From: Deltaproteobacteria bacterium | GTDB lineage: Bacteria; Desulfobacterota; Syntrophia; Syntrophales; UBA2210 | Direction of reading: 5' to 3' | Length of the DNA: 21,541 bases | NCBI GenBank assembly: GCA_016935875.1 | Contig: JAFGQD010000161.1 | Location: 1-21,541, forward strand | Part shown: positions 7,926 through 16,438 of the stretch, in pieces | Position numbering within the stretch: position 1 is the first letter of the stretch | How the letters are laid out: the number at the start of each line of letters is the position of its first letter | Position numbers and translations under genes: made by a program | Notes under the pieces: model-generated | Seen by the model: only the letters and a program-made list of their open reading frames with translations | Database searches by the model: none | What the model was told of the DNA's origin: nothing

Positions 7926-9812
7926 TCATTCGCCCATCATCTTTTGAACAGCCATTGCTATGCCATCCGCATCAATGCCATGTTTTCTTCTCAACTGGTC
8001 TTGTGTCGCATGCTCCACGAATTCGTCCCTGATGCCAAGTCTCTTCACGGTAACTCCGGAAATCCCCGCCTCTTCATATAATTCAAGGACCGCGCTGCCG
8101 AACCCTCCCATAAGGACATTTTCTTCAACTGTAATAATCTTCTTGAACGAGGTTGCTATCTCGCACAACAGAGCCTTATCAAGGGGTTTTACAAAGCGGC
8201 TGTTGACAACGGTCGCCTCGATATCCTTACCCGCAAGCATCTGGGCGGCTGCTAGGGAAGGATATACCGTGGAGCCTATGGCGATTATGGCCACATCGGC
8301 GCCCTCGCGGACGATCTGGGCCTTTCCTATCTCGATACTCTCCGGTGTTTGATCAAGAGGAACGCCTATTCCTTCACCCCGGGGATACCGTATTGAAGCG
8401 GGGCCTTCGCATTCCACGGCAGTCTTGAGCATATGCTGGAGTTCATTCTCGTCCTTAGGGGCCATCACAACGATATTCGGAATGGATCGAAGGTACGAAT
8501 AATCAAAAAGTCCGTGGTGAGTGGGGCCATCGTCTCCCACGATTCCCCCCCTGTCAAGGGCGAAAACAACGGGCAGGTTCTGAAGGCACACATCATGAAG
8601 CACCTGGTCATATGCCCTCTGCAGGAAGGTGGAATATATGGCGACCACCGGTATAAATCCTTCTGTGGCCAAACCCGCGGCAAATGTGACACCATGCTGT
8701 TCGGCAATGCCGACATCATAAAACCTTTCAGGAATATCCCGTGCGAACTGGTCAAGCCCGGTCCCTCCTGTCATAGCAGCCGTTATCGCGACAATTGAAG
8801 GATTATCGCGCGCCAGTTGCACCATCGCACGACCGAAAACCCCCGTGTAAGATGGCCCGGCAGTACCTGATTCAATAGATTTTCCCGTAGCGATATCAAA
8901 AGATCCTATGCCATGGAATCTGGACGGTTCCTCTTCGGCAAATCTGTAACCCTTCCCCTTTTTGGTAATAACATGAACCAGGACGGGCCTTCCCAGTGCC
9001 TTCACATTCTGGAGATTCTTTATCAGGTGATCAAGTCGGTGCCCTTCGAGTGGACCAATATACTTGAAACCCAGCTCTTCAAACAGGATTCCGGGAACGA
9101 TAAACGCCTTTAACGATTCTTCCGCCTGCCTGGCAAATTTAATGACATGTTCTCCAATACCGGGCACGGTCTTCATAAAATCACGGATTTTTGTCCTCAG
9201 TTTCGTAATCTGCTGTCCCGCCATAATGCGATTCAGGTACGACGACAGGGCGCCAACGTTGGGCGAAATGGACATCTCATTATCATTCAGGATAACGATC
9301 ATGTCCTTTTTCCTTCCTCCAGACCAGTTAAGGCCTTCAAATGCCATTCCGGCAGTCATTGAACCATCTCCAATGACCGCAATGACCTTGAAATCATCAT
9401 CCTTAAGACACCTGGCATCGGCGATGCCGGAAGCGGCGGATATGGAGGTGCTGCTATGCCCGGTGCCAAAAACATCATACACACTTTCTCCTCTTTTCGG
9501 AAAACCACTCAACCCCCCCATCTTTCTGAGTGTATGAAAATCATCTCTCCTGCCGGTAATGATCTTGTGCGCATAGGCCTGGTGTCCGACATCCCAGACG
9601 ACTTTGTCCACGGGCGTGTTAAACACGTAATGAATGGCCAGACTAAGCTCCACCGTCCCCAGAGATGCCGCAAGATGGCCTCCATTTCTAGAAACCACCG
9701 TCAGTATCTCCTGCCTGATTTCTCCTGCAAGGGTGCCCAATTCTTCAATGCTAAGACACCTGATATCTTCAGGACCGTTTATTCCCTCTAATATGCCTGT
9801 CTTTTCATCCAT
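7926..9812 (-). CDS. dxs: 1-deoxy-D-xylulose-5-phosphate synthase
   Basis: Condenses pyruvate with glyceraldehyde 3-phosphate to give DXP, the first and flux-controlling step of the MEP isoprenoid pathway and a source for thiamine and pyridoxal synthesis. At 628 residues it is full length. It has the thiamine-diphosphate motif G148-D-G150 through N176-D-N178, the G-H-Q-A-Y segment with H77, the V-G-I-A-E-Q-H motif in the Pyr domain, and a C-terminal transketolase domain. ATG 9812 has GGAGA about 9 bases upstream. It follows ispA by 26 bases and precedes tlyA by 5 bases or more, matching the common xseB-ispA-dxs-tlyA order. Confidence 0.97.
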   Translation of the reverse strand: MDEKTGILEGINGPEDIRCLSIEELGTLAGEIRQEILTVVSRNGGHLAASLGTVELSLAIHYVFNTPVDKVVWDVGHQAYAHKIITGRRDDFHTLRKMGGLSGFPKRGESVYDVFGTGHSSTSISAASGIADARCLKDDDFKVIAVIGDGSMTAGMAFEGLNWSGGRKKDMIVILNDNEMSISPNVGALSSYLNRIMAGQQITKLRTKIRDFMKTVPGIGEHVIKFARQAEESLKAFIVPGILFEELGFKYIGPLEGHRLDHLIKNLQNVKALGRPVLVHVITKKGKGYRFAEEEPSRFHGIGSFDIATGKSIESGTAGPSYTGVFGRAMVQLARDNPSIVAITAAMTGGTGLDQFARDIPERFYDVGIAEQHGVTFAAGLATEGFIPVVAIYSTFLQRAYDQVLHDVCLQNLPVVFALDRGGIVGDDGPTHHGLFDYSYLRSIPNIVVMAPKDENELQHMLKTAVECEGPASIRYPRGEGIGVPLDQTPESIEIGKAQIVREGADVAIIAIGSTVYPSLAAAQMLAGKDIEATVVNSRFVKPLDKALLCEIATSFKKIITVEENVLMGGFGSAVLELYEEAGISGVTVKRLGIRDEFVEHATQDQLRRKHGIDADGIAMAVQKMMGE

Positions 9813-9838
9813 AAAAACATTCTCCAGATCTTTAAAAA

Positions 9839-10747
9839 CTATGACTTTCGTTCGGCGATGAACCTCGCTATCATTCTCAGAGGCTCGGCCTTTTCATCAA
9901 AATGACGTATGTCCGCTAACGCATCTTCCACAAGCTTTTGCATTCTCTCTTTGGACTCTTCAAGACCGATCAGCGCCGGATAGGTCGCTTTCTTGAGTTC
10001 CTCATCACTACCGGTGTCTTTTCCCAGGATTTTCCTGCAACTTTCAATGTCTAAAATATCGTCGGCTATTTGAAAGGCAAGCCCCGTTTTTTTTCCATAT
10101 TCCGAGAGGGCGTTCAGATCATCTGTGCCGGTGCCGGCTATTATCGCACCTGCCCGTATGGAAACGGTTATCAGTGCCTGCGTTTTATGGGAATGTATGT
10201 AATTCACCGTTTCCATATCCACTTTTTCACCCTCTGCCTTGAGATCTGCCACCTGGCCGCCAATCATCCCCCGGAATCCCGCAGCCGTCGAGATTTCATG
10301 AATGATAGCCAGGCTCTTTTCAGGAGAGATCTGCGGGATTACCCCTGACATAAGGGAAAAGGCCTCTGTGAGAAGGGCATCTCCCGCAAGGACTGCCACA
10401 CCCTCTCCGAATACCTTATGATTTGAAGGCTTTCCCCTCCTGTAGTCATCATTGTCCATTAATGGCAGGTCATCATGTATCAGAGAATACGTATGGATCA
10501 TCTCAATGGCGCACGCAACAGGCAGCACTGAGTCTGCGTTGCCGCCAACCGCTTCAGCGGAAGCCATACACAGCACAGGCCGTATCCTCTTTCCACCGGC
10601 AAACAGGGTATATCTCATTGACTCAGAGATCTCAGAGAAAGGCCCGCTCATTTCCGGAAGGTACTCGTCAAGAGCCCTGTCAACAATGTTCTTTTTTGCC
10701 TCGAGATATTCTTCAAGAGATATTTCCCGGTTTTTCACCACCTTCAT
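9839..10747 (-). CDS. ispA: Polyprenyl diphosphate synthase (farnesyl/geranylgeranyl type)
   Basis: Elongates DMAPP with IPP to a short-chain product, probably farnesyl or geranylgeranyl diphosphate. In the 302-residue form the first Asp-rich motif is D92-D-L-P-L-M-D98 and the second is D229-D-I-L-D233. The conserved G-K-x2-G-x-D and K-A-T-Y-P motifs follow. ATG 10747 is preferred because GGAGAAAAGG lies directly before it; an in-frame TTG 10759 would add four residues. The gene overlaps xseB by 35 bases, implying translational coupling. Product length cannot be settled from sequence alone. Confidence 0.95.
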   Translation of the reverse strand: MKVVKNREISLEEYLEAKKNIVDRALDEYLPEMSGPFSEISESMRYTLFAGGKRIRPVLCMASAEAVGGNADSVLPVACAIEMIHTYSLIHDDLPLMDNDDYRRGKPSNHKVFGEGVAVLAGDALLTEAFSLMSGVIPQISPEKSLAIIHEISTAAGFRGMIGGQVADLKAEGEKVDMETVNYIHSHKTQALITVSIRAGAIIAGTGTDDLNALSEYGKKTGLAFQIADDILDIESCRKILGKDTGSDEELKKATYPALIGLEESKERMQKLVEDALADIRHFDEKAEPLRMIARFIAERKS

Positions 10748-10967
10748 CCTTTTCTCCAAACGGTCTTACTTGTAGTACATCTCCCTCCCTCAGAAGGAGC
10801 TTGACTTTTCTCTCCGCCTCATCCAGCTTGCCAGCGCAAAACCGGGAAAGTTTGATTCCTTCTTCAAATGCCTTAAGCGACTCTTCGAGGGACATATTCC
10901 CCTCTTCCATCTTTCTTACAATCCCTTCCAGCTTCTCCAGGGCCTTCTCAAATTTTTTCTCTGTCAT
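10713..10967 (-). CDS. xseB: Exodeoxyribonuclease VII small subunit
   Basis: An 84-residue, mostly helical small subunit of exonuclease VII, which degrades single-stranded DNA together with XseA. It shows the family pattern F-E-K-A-L-E-K-L-E-G-I-V-R at the start and L-E-E-S-L-K-A-F-E-E-G-I in the middle. The start ATG 10967 has AGGAGC 7 bases upstream. It overlaps xseA by 20 bases and ispA by 35, so the three are translationally coupled. Confidence 0.95.
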   Translation of the reverse strand: MTEKKFEKALEKLEGIVRKMEEGNMSLEESLKAFEEGIKLSRFCAGKLDEAERKVKLLLREGDVLQVRPFGEKDEGGEKPGNIS

Positions 10968-12294
10968 TTCTTTGCTCCTGTGAAATTTTGATTACCCTTG
11001 CCTTGAAGCTTCCCGATGAAACCTTAACATCGACACTGCTGTTTATCGCGAGCATAGCCACATCTCTGACGATGTTTCCGTCAGGCAATCGTATGATACC
11101 AAATCCTCTCTTCAGCACGGAAAGAGGACTCAGGTTATCTAATACGGACATATCTTTTTGAAGTATGACCTTCAGATTGTCCATATAAAATCCGGCTCTT
11201 ACACCCAACTCTCTCTTCAAATTTTCGATTTCGCGGTGCAACTCCCGAATCCGTGTCCCGGGGGAGAGACGTATCAGCACCCTATTTGCGGAACAGTGAC
11301 TGTTCGCATACATTTCAAGGGTTCGCCGCAGCCCCCCTGATAACCTACTGTACCAGTCATCCAGTCCCATGCGCAAGTCGGCAATTTTCCCTCTCGGATC
11401 ACGCAAGCCTTCTATGATAAAAACCAGTCTGTCTTCCAATCCCCGCAACGACGCACTGCAGATATGTATTAATCGCGAGTTCAATCTATTAGTTCTTTCG
11501 ATCAGATTCTTCCTGTCGGGCACAACCAGTTCGGCGGCAGCGGAGGGGGTCGGCGCCCTGAGATCAGCCACAAAATCGGCGATGGTAAAATCAATCTCAT
11601 GGCCGACGGCCGATATGACAGGAATTTTTGAAGAGTAGATCGCCCGGGCAACCCTTTCATCATTAAAACAAAACAGGTCCTCAATCGATCCCCCTCCTCT
11701 GGTAACAATAATGACATCCACACCAATAGAGTTCAGATTCGATATGGCATCACATATCTCCAGGGGCGCTTCCGCTCCCTGTACCCCAGCAGGGGCAATA
11801 ATTATGTCAACGGATGGGAATCTTCTGCCGGTGATATGCAAGATGTCTCTGATGGCCGCGCCTGAAGGTGATGTAACGACCCCGATCTTCTCCGGCAGAA
11901 AGGGGATGTCCTTTTTGTGAGAAGGATCGAACAGACCCTCTTTTCCCAGACGCTCCTTGAGCTGCTCAAAGGCCATCTGAAGGGCTCCCAGACCCCTCGG
12001 CTCCGCGGCATCTATGATGAGTTGGTACTCGCCCCTTGCAGGGTAGACATTCAGCTTTCCCCTGCATACTATCTTCATTCCGTCTGCAAGATCAAATCCT
12101 ATCCTGTCCGCGGCGTTCCTGAAAGCAACCGTCCTTATCTGGCTGCCTTCGTCCTTGAGGGTAAAATACACATGGCCCGAGCCGGGACGGCGAAGATTGG
12201 AGATCTCGCCCGTGACCCATATGACGTCAAACGCTGATTCCAGAAAGTTTTTTATGGCCCTGGTCAGTTCTGTAACCGTCAGTACATCTTTCAT
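10948..12294 (-). CDS. xseA: Exodeoxyribonuclease VII large subunit
   Basis: The catalytic subunit of exonuclease VII, 448 residues, normal size. An N-terminal OB-fold carries V-T-G-E-I-S-N-L and G-H-V-Y-F-T-L-K-D. The central nuclease domain has the conserved G-V-V-T-S-P-S-G-A-A-I-R-D, V-T-R-G-G-G-S-I-E-D-L and S-A-V-G-H-E-I-D segments, and a long helical C-terminus follows. ATG 12294 is chosen over the in-frame TTG 12306; a GGAA stretch lies about 7 bases upstream. It is the first gene of the run leading to the IspH-UbiA fusion and diverges from ridA across 141 bases. Confidence 0.96.
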   Translation of the reverse strand: MKDVLTVTELTRAIKNFLESAFDVIWVTGEISNLRRPGSGHVYFTLKDEGSQIRTVAFRNAADRIGFDLADGMKIVCRGKLNVYPARGEYQLIIDAAEPRGLGALQMAFEQLKERLGKEGLFDPSHKKDIPFLPEKIGVVTSPSGAAIRDILHITGRRFPSVDIIIAPAGVQGAEAPLEICDAISNLNSIGVDVIIVTRGGGSIEDLFCFNDERVARAIYSSKIPVISAVGHEIDFTIADFVADLRAPTPSAAAELVVPDRKNLIERTNRLNSRLIHICSASLRGLEDRLVFIIEGLRDPRGKIADLRMGLDDWYSRLSGGLRRTLEMYANSHCSANRVLIRLSPGTRIRELHREIENLKRELGVRAGFYMDNLKVILQKDMSVLDNLSPLSVLKRGFGIIRLPDGNIVRDVAMLAINSSVDVKVSSGSFKARVIKISQEQRNDREKI

Positions 12295-12319
12295 AAAAAA
12301 TTCCAAGTGAACAATGTCG

Positions 12320-12349
12320 GATCTTTGAAAAACCGGTTTTCCAAAGATC
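12320..12349. repeat. 30-bp palindrome between xseA and ridA
   Basis: Left arm GATCTTTGAAAAACC (12320-12334) and right arm GGTTTTCCAAAGATC (12335-12349) are reverse complements at 14 of 15 positions with no spacer. It lies 25 bases upstream of the xseA start and 86 bases upstream of ridA. No T-run follows on either strand, so it does not look like a terminator. A dimeric-repressor operator or a cruciform-forming element is possible. Confidence 0.75.
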
Positions 12350-12435
12350 TCTATCCATCAAATTTTTTCTACTATTTTGTTGACATCTTTCCGGTCTTGT
12401 TGTCAAGTGGAACATCGAAAGGAGATGAGAACGTC

Positions 12436-12819
12436 ATGGATAAAAACATAATCGATACCGATAAGGCCCCCCGACCGGTTGGTCCGTATTCTCAGGCAGT
12501 CAAAGCCGGAGGCTGGTTGTACATATCCGGGCAAATCCCCATTACCCCGAAAACCGGAGAACCTGTGCAAGGGCCTTTTGAACTCCAGGCACGTGCGGTT
12601 CTGAACAACCTCAAGGAAATACTGGAGGCAGGAGGATCTGACCTTCATCGCGTTATAAAGGTTATGATTTTCCTGACAGACATGAACTGTTTTAAACAGT
12701 TCAACAACATATACGAGGAGTATTTCGGGGTCTCTCGCCCGGCCCGGTCCTGTGTGGAGGTAGCCCGTCTGCCTAAAGATTCCCCGATAGAGATCGAGGC
12801 CGTTGCTATCTGCGATTGA
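12436..12819 (+). CDS. ridA: RidA/YjgF-family imine deaminase
   Basis: A 127-residue Rid-family protein, expected to hydrolyse reactive enamine/imine intermediates such as 2-aminoacrylate made by PLP enzymes. It has G-P-Y-S-Q-A at residues 16-21, S31-G-Q-I-P, the catalytic-type R104 in R-S-C-V-E-V-A, and the closing P-I-E-I-E-A with E119 and E121. The active-site arginine supports the RidA subgroup. ATG 12436 is preceded by AGGAG about 11 bases upstream. It is the only plus-strand gene in the middle of the window, facing the 3' end of rpoD and diverging from xseA. Confidence 0.94.
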   Translation: MDKNIIDTDKAPRPVGPYSQAVKAGGWLYISGQIPITPKTGEPVQGPFELQARAVLNNLKEILEAGGSDLHRVIKVMIFLTDMNCFKQFNNIYEEYFGVSRPARSCVEVARLPKDSPIEIEAVAICD

Positions 12820-12831
12820 ACCCGATTACGC

Positions 12832-12854
12832 AAAAAGAGGATGCGTCATCTCTT
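12832..12854 (-). terminator. Probable terminator downstream of rpoD
   Basis: On the minus strand AAGAGATG, loop ACG, then CAT, a bulged C and CTCTT form a hairpin running into TTTTTG. It lies 27 bases after the rpoD stop, in the 61-base gap between the convergent rpoD and ridA genes. The stem is short and bulged. The ridA side has only a weak T-tract, so it probably serves mainly rpoD. Confidence 0.5.
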
Positions 12855-12880
12855 GATATTTCGACTTGCAACATGGTTTT

Positions 12881-14647
12881 CTACTTGATTCCTCCCTTTA
12901 TTTCCCTCCTTCGGGATGCCCCACGCATCTTTTTTAAGACGTTATCTTCAATCCCTCTGGCCCGTTCCATGGTTTCATCCGAATATACGGTACCCTTCCT
13001 CCGATCCAGCCCTACGTCAGCATTTTCGCTGATGCCGAAACGCATCCTCAAGACCTTCTCCTCGCGCGGTGTCAGGGTGGCCAGTATCTTTCTGGTCTGC
13101 TGGGCAAGATCCATACTCATAGTGGCATCGGAGGGAGACATGATTTTTTTATCCTCTATAAAATCCCCGAGAGAGCTGTCTTCTTCCTCGCCGATAGGGG
13201 TCTCCAGAGATATCGGCTCCTTGGCAATCCTCAATACCTTCCTCACTTTATCCAGAGGGAATTCCATCTTCTCCGCAACCTCGGCCGGGGTGGGCTCTTT
13301 ACCCAGTTCCTGGATCAGATACCGCGAAGTTCTGATAAGTTTGTTGATGGTTTCAATCATATGAACCGGTATCCGTATCGTCCGTGCCTGGTCCGCTATG
13401 GCTCTCGTGATGGCCTGCCGTATCCACCAGGTCGCATAGGTGGAAAATTTATATCCTCTCTGGTATTCAAATTTTTCAACGGCCTTCATCAACCCTATAT
13501 TCCCTTCCTGAATAAGGTCGAGAAATTGCAGTCCCCTGTTTGTGTATTTTTTGGCAATGCTTACGACTAACCTGAGGTTCGCCTTTATCAATTTTCTTTT
13601 CGCCAGGTCCGCCTCCTTCTCGCCCTCTTTTATGGAAGTGATTACCGCCTGTAGAATCTCTGCGGACGCGCCGATCTTCCCTGTGATCCTTTTTCTGTCA
13701 TTACGCGCCTGCCTGATTGTCCTTTCATATTCTCTCAATTCTCTAACCGGGATACCGCTCTCTTCGGAAACCAGTGTTTCTTCCCCATTTCTCATCCGGG
13801 AGAAGATTTTGTCCAGAGCGTTGAGTGACATTTCCGCTCGTTTCTTGCATGACTCTATTTTCTTATCACCCTTGTCAAGTTCGGCAACGGCGTTCTTGAG
13901 TTCCGTAACCATTCCATTGATACGCCTCTTATTAAGATTTGCATCTCTACAGAGTTTTATGATCTTTTTGAAATTTTTTTCTAACTCCTTCTGTTTCTTT
14001 TGTTTCTCAGAATCATCCAGTTGTTCCCTTTTCAACTCTGCTCTTAACAAGTCATTTCTTGCATCCAACTTTGCCACCTTGGCGGTAAAGTTCTGCACCT
14101 TTTCCCGATACACATCCTCTTCAGTAAAACCACTCTCGTCTTCAAGATTATCAACAACTGTTTTAATCTTTATTTCGTTATTCCTGAGTTTGTCTCCTAT
14201 ATCCACAATCTCTTTTATGAAAATAGGCAGGCTGAAAAGGGTTTCCATGATCTTCCTTTCTCCCTTTTCAATCTTTTTTGCTATTGTTACTTCTTCCTCG
14301 CGGCTCAGCAAAGACTCTTGACCCATTTCCCGCAGATACAGTTTCACGGGATCTCCGGTTTTACCCAGCGAAGCTATGGGAAGAGGCTGTATCTCCTCAG
14401 TTTTTATTTCTTCCGGTTCCTCTAGGGACGTACTGTCGTCCGAACTCTCTATAACCTTTCCATCCTTGTCGACATCGAAAACTTTGATATTTTTCTCATG
14501 GAATAATATCAAAATATCGTCTATCTGATCTGAAAATATAATGTCGGACGGTAACATATCATTAATGTCATCGTACGTGAGAAACCCCTTCCCTTGACCC
14601 AGTGAAATAAGTTTGTTTACTTCATCCGACTTGATCGTTTTTCCCAT
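12881..14647 (-). CDS. rpoD: Principal sigma factor RpoD, with aberrant region 4.2
   Basis: The housekeeping sigma-70 subunit that directs RNA polymerase to promoters, 588 residues. Region 1.1 is at about 1-70, region 1.2 at about 98-130 (D-P-V-K-L-Y-L-R-E-M-G), the non-conserved region to about 350, region 2 at 351-425 with Y-A-T-W-W-I-R-Q-A-I, region 3 to about 500, and region 4.1 ending R-M-R-F-G-I539. The part after N542 is abnormal. The expected helix-turn-helix pattern L-E-E-V-G...V-T-R-E-R-I-R-Q-I-E is replaced by D548-R-R-K-G-T-V-Y-S-D-E-T-M-E-R-A-R-G-I-E567, two residues longer than the family. The frame is open, but the indel pattern suggests two compensating frameshifts. The gene overlaps dnaG by 26 bases. 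Confidence 0.93.
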   Translation of the reverse strand: MGKTIKSDEVNKLISLGQGKGFLTYDDINDMLPSDIIFSDQIDDILILFHEKNIKVFDVDKDGKVIESSDDSTSLEEPEEIKTEEIQPLPIASLGKTGDPVKLYLREMGQESLLSREEEVTIAKKIEKGERKIMETLFSLPIFIKEIVDIGDKLRNNEIKIKTVVDNLEDESGFTEEDVYREKVQNFTAKVAKLDARNDLLRAELKREQLDDSEKQKKQKELEKNFKKIIKLCRDANLNKRRINGMVTELKNAVAELDKGDKKIESCKKRAEMSLNALDKIFSRMRNGEETLVSEESGIPVRELREYERTIRQARNDRKRITGKIGASAEILQAVITSIKEGEKEADLAKRKLIKANLRLVVSIAKKYTNRGLQFLDLIQEGNIGLMKAVEKFEYQRGYKFSTYATWWIRQAITRAIADQARTIRIPVHMIETINKLIRTSRYLIQELGKEPTPAEVAEKMEFPLDKVRKVLRIAKEPISLETPIGEEEDSSLGDFIEDKKIMSPSDATMSMDLAQQTRKILATLTPREEKVLRMRFGISENADVGLDRRKGTVYSDETMERARGIEDNVLKKMRGASRRREIKGGIK

Positions 14648-16406
14648 TTTCGAATAGTCCTCTCTCTTCCTTTAACAATCTATCCCTTTCCCGTAGCAGG
14701 CTGTCGCTTAACTCTCTGTCGTTCGCGTCCTGGGCTCTGATCAGTTTCCGCTTCAGTATATTGCGCCTGCCCTTGTACCATTTGTTCCGTATCTGTCTAA
14801 GATTATCATCAAAGACCCTGTCGGCAACCTCTTTATCGGAGAAAGGGCGCTCCATCATCAATTTCAAGATGCCCTCCTTCACTGGACCATCTTCCAGATC
14901 GCCGACCCGACCGATGGTGTCATCCACTCCCCCGGTTATTGCCTTTCCCAGTTCTTTCAATGTTTCTGAAGCGAAACAATTCAATATATCATCTCGAACC
15001 ACCACAGGAATTTTTTCGGGGTACTCTATCATCATATAGATAAGGTTTAATTCCAGTTTGTCAATTGTTTCCGTCCTCTTTTCCGGAGACGTGGTCCTGC
15101 CGGTGGTCTGGGAATGGACAGATGACTTCCGTACCTTGTCTTTTAAAAGACCCTGATCAATGCCAAGCTTTTCGGATACCCTTTTTATAAACAGGTTTTG
15201 TTCAACCCGGTCACTGATGCTGCTAATAAAAGAGATTGAATCCCTGCTCACATCAAGATTGTCTTCAAGGGTACCGCTGTTACCCATCATATTTTCTATA
15301 TAGTAGTCCACCATCATCGGGGAATGGGTGATAACATCATCCAGGGCCTCCGGACCAAACTTTTTCACATAGTCGTCAGGATCATATCCTTCGGGGAGAA
15401 CGACTACCCTGGCATGCATATTTTCCTCAAGAAACAGTTTCAGGCTGCGTTCCACCGCATGCCTGCCCGCCTCATCCGGATCAAAGATGACGGCAACATT
15501 CCGTGTGAATCGCCTGATCAGCTCGACCTGATCCCTGGTCAAAGCGGTGCCAAGCGTTGCCACCACATTGCTCACCCCCGCATCCCGAAGGGAGAGAAGA
15601 TCAACATATCCCTCCACAATTATAACACAGTCCTGAGTACGGATGTCGTCTTTTGTCCTATACATGCCATACAAGATCCTGCCCTTTGTATATACGGGAG
15701 ACTCAGGAGAGTTGAGATATTTGGGTAAATCGTCACCGATAGCACGTCCGCCGAAAGCCACGACTCTGCCGCTCAAATCTTCTATCGGGAAAATCAATCT
15801 CCCGCGAAACCGGTCATAGAATCTGTTCTTTCCTTTCGATATGATAAGCCCGGTTTTTTCGACAAGCACGAGAGGAACCTTCTTGCTTTCAAAATAGTTG
15901 GCAAGGCGGCTCCACCCCTCCGGGGAATAACCCAGTCGAAATTCGGTGGTTATGGCAGCCCCCATCTTTCTCTTGTTAAGATAATCACGAGCCACCCGGC
16001 CATTCTCAGAAGAGAGCTGGTCGGAAAAATAATCCGCTGCCATAGCGTTTATTCTGTCAAGCTTTTCCTTCTCGCTTGCAACCGTCCTTTCCGTACCGGT
16101 CATTTTCCTGACAGGTATGGTTATCCCCGCTTTGTTGGCCAGATATCTTGCCGACTCGGCAAAACTGGTACCGTTTATCTTCATCAAAAAGGCGAAGATA
16201 TCTCCACCTTCTCCACAACCGAAGCAGTAAAATATCTGTTTTTCAGGATTAACACTGAAAGAAGGTGTTTTCTCCTTGTGAAAAGGACAGAGGCCGACAA
16301 AATTTCTGCCGGCCTTTTTCAGGGTAACATACTCGGAAATAAGATTCACGATATTTACCCTGCTCTTTATCTCTCCTATCTTTTCCTGAGGAATATATCC
16401 CTTCAA
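14622..16406 (-). CDS. dnaG: DNA primase
   Basis: Makes RNA primers for replication. At 594 residues it has a CHC2 zinc domain (C40, H43, C61, C64), an RNA-polymerase-like basic patch R-G-R-L-I-F-P at about 201-207, and a TOPRIM core with E265 in V-E-G-Y-V-D and D309-P-D311. A helicase-binding C-terminal part follows from about residue 430. The start is an unusual TTG at 16406: the resulting M-K-G-Y-I-P aligns with the family start, and AGAGG lies about 12 bases upstream. It sits in the classic yqeY-dnaG-rpoD macromolecular synthesis order; rpsU, often first, is absent here. Confidence 0.96.
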   Translation of the reverse strand: MKGYIPQEKIGEIKSRVNIVNLISEYVTLKKAGRNFVGLCPFHKEKTPSFSVNPEKQIFYCFGCGEGGDIFAFLMKINGTSFAESARYLANKAGITIPVRKMTGTERTVASEKEKLDRINAMAADYFSDQLSSENGRVARDYLNKRKMGAAITTEFRLGYSPEGWSRLANYFESKKVPLVLVEKTGLIISKGKNRFYDRFRGRLIFPIEDLSGRVVAFGGRAIGDDLPKYLNSPESPVYTKGRILYGMYRTKDDIRTQDCVIIVEGYVDLLSLRDAGVSNVVATLGTALTRDQVELIRRFTRNVAVIFDPDEAGRHAVERSLKLFLEENMHARVVVLPEGYDPDDYVKKFGPEALDDVITHSPMMVDYYIENMMGNSGTLEDNLDVSRDSISFISSISDRVEQNLFIKRVSEKLGIDQGLLKDKVRKSSVHSQTTGRTTSPEKRTETIDKLELNLIYMMIEYPEKIPVVVRDDILNCFASETLKELGKAITGGVDDTIGRVGDLEDGPVKEGILKLMMERPFSDKEVADRVFDDNLRQIRNKWYKGRRNILKRKLIRAQDANDRELSDSLLRERDRLLKEERGLFENGKNDQVG

Positions 16407-16438
16407 ACTGTTCTTACCTCTATGGACAAAAGCATTGC

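Noticed and set aside
12380..12408. TTGACA at 12380-12385 as the ridA -35 element
   Set aside because: No acceptable -10 lies 16-18 bases downstream (TCAAGT at best), so I did not call a promoter.
12820..13020. A plain single frameshift truncating RpoD
   Set aside because: The frame stays open to a normal length and the residues after T559 still align with the family, so a compensated pair of indels or real divergence fits better.
13542..14321. 259-codon plus-strand frame opposite rpoD
   Set aside because: A Ser/Leu/Phe-rich translation produced by the Lys/Glu-rich non-conserved region of sigma on the other strand.
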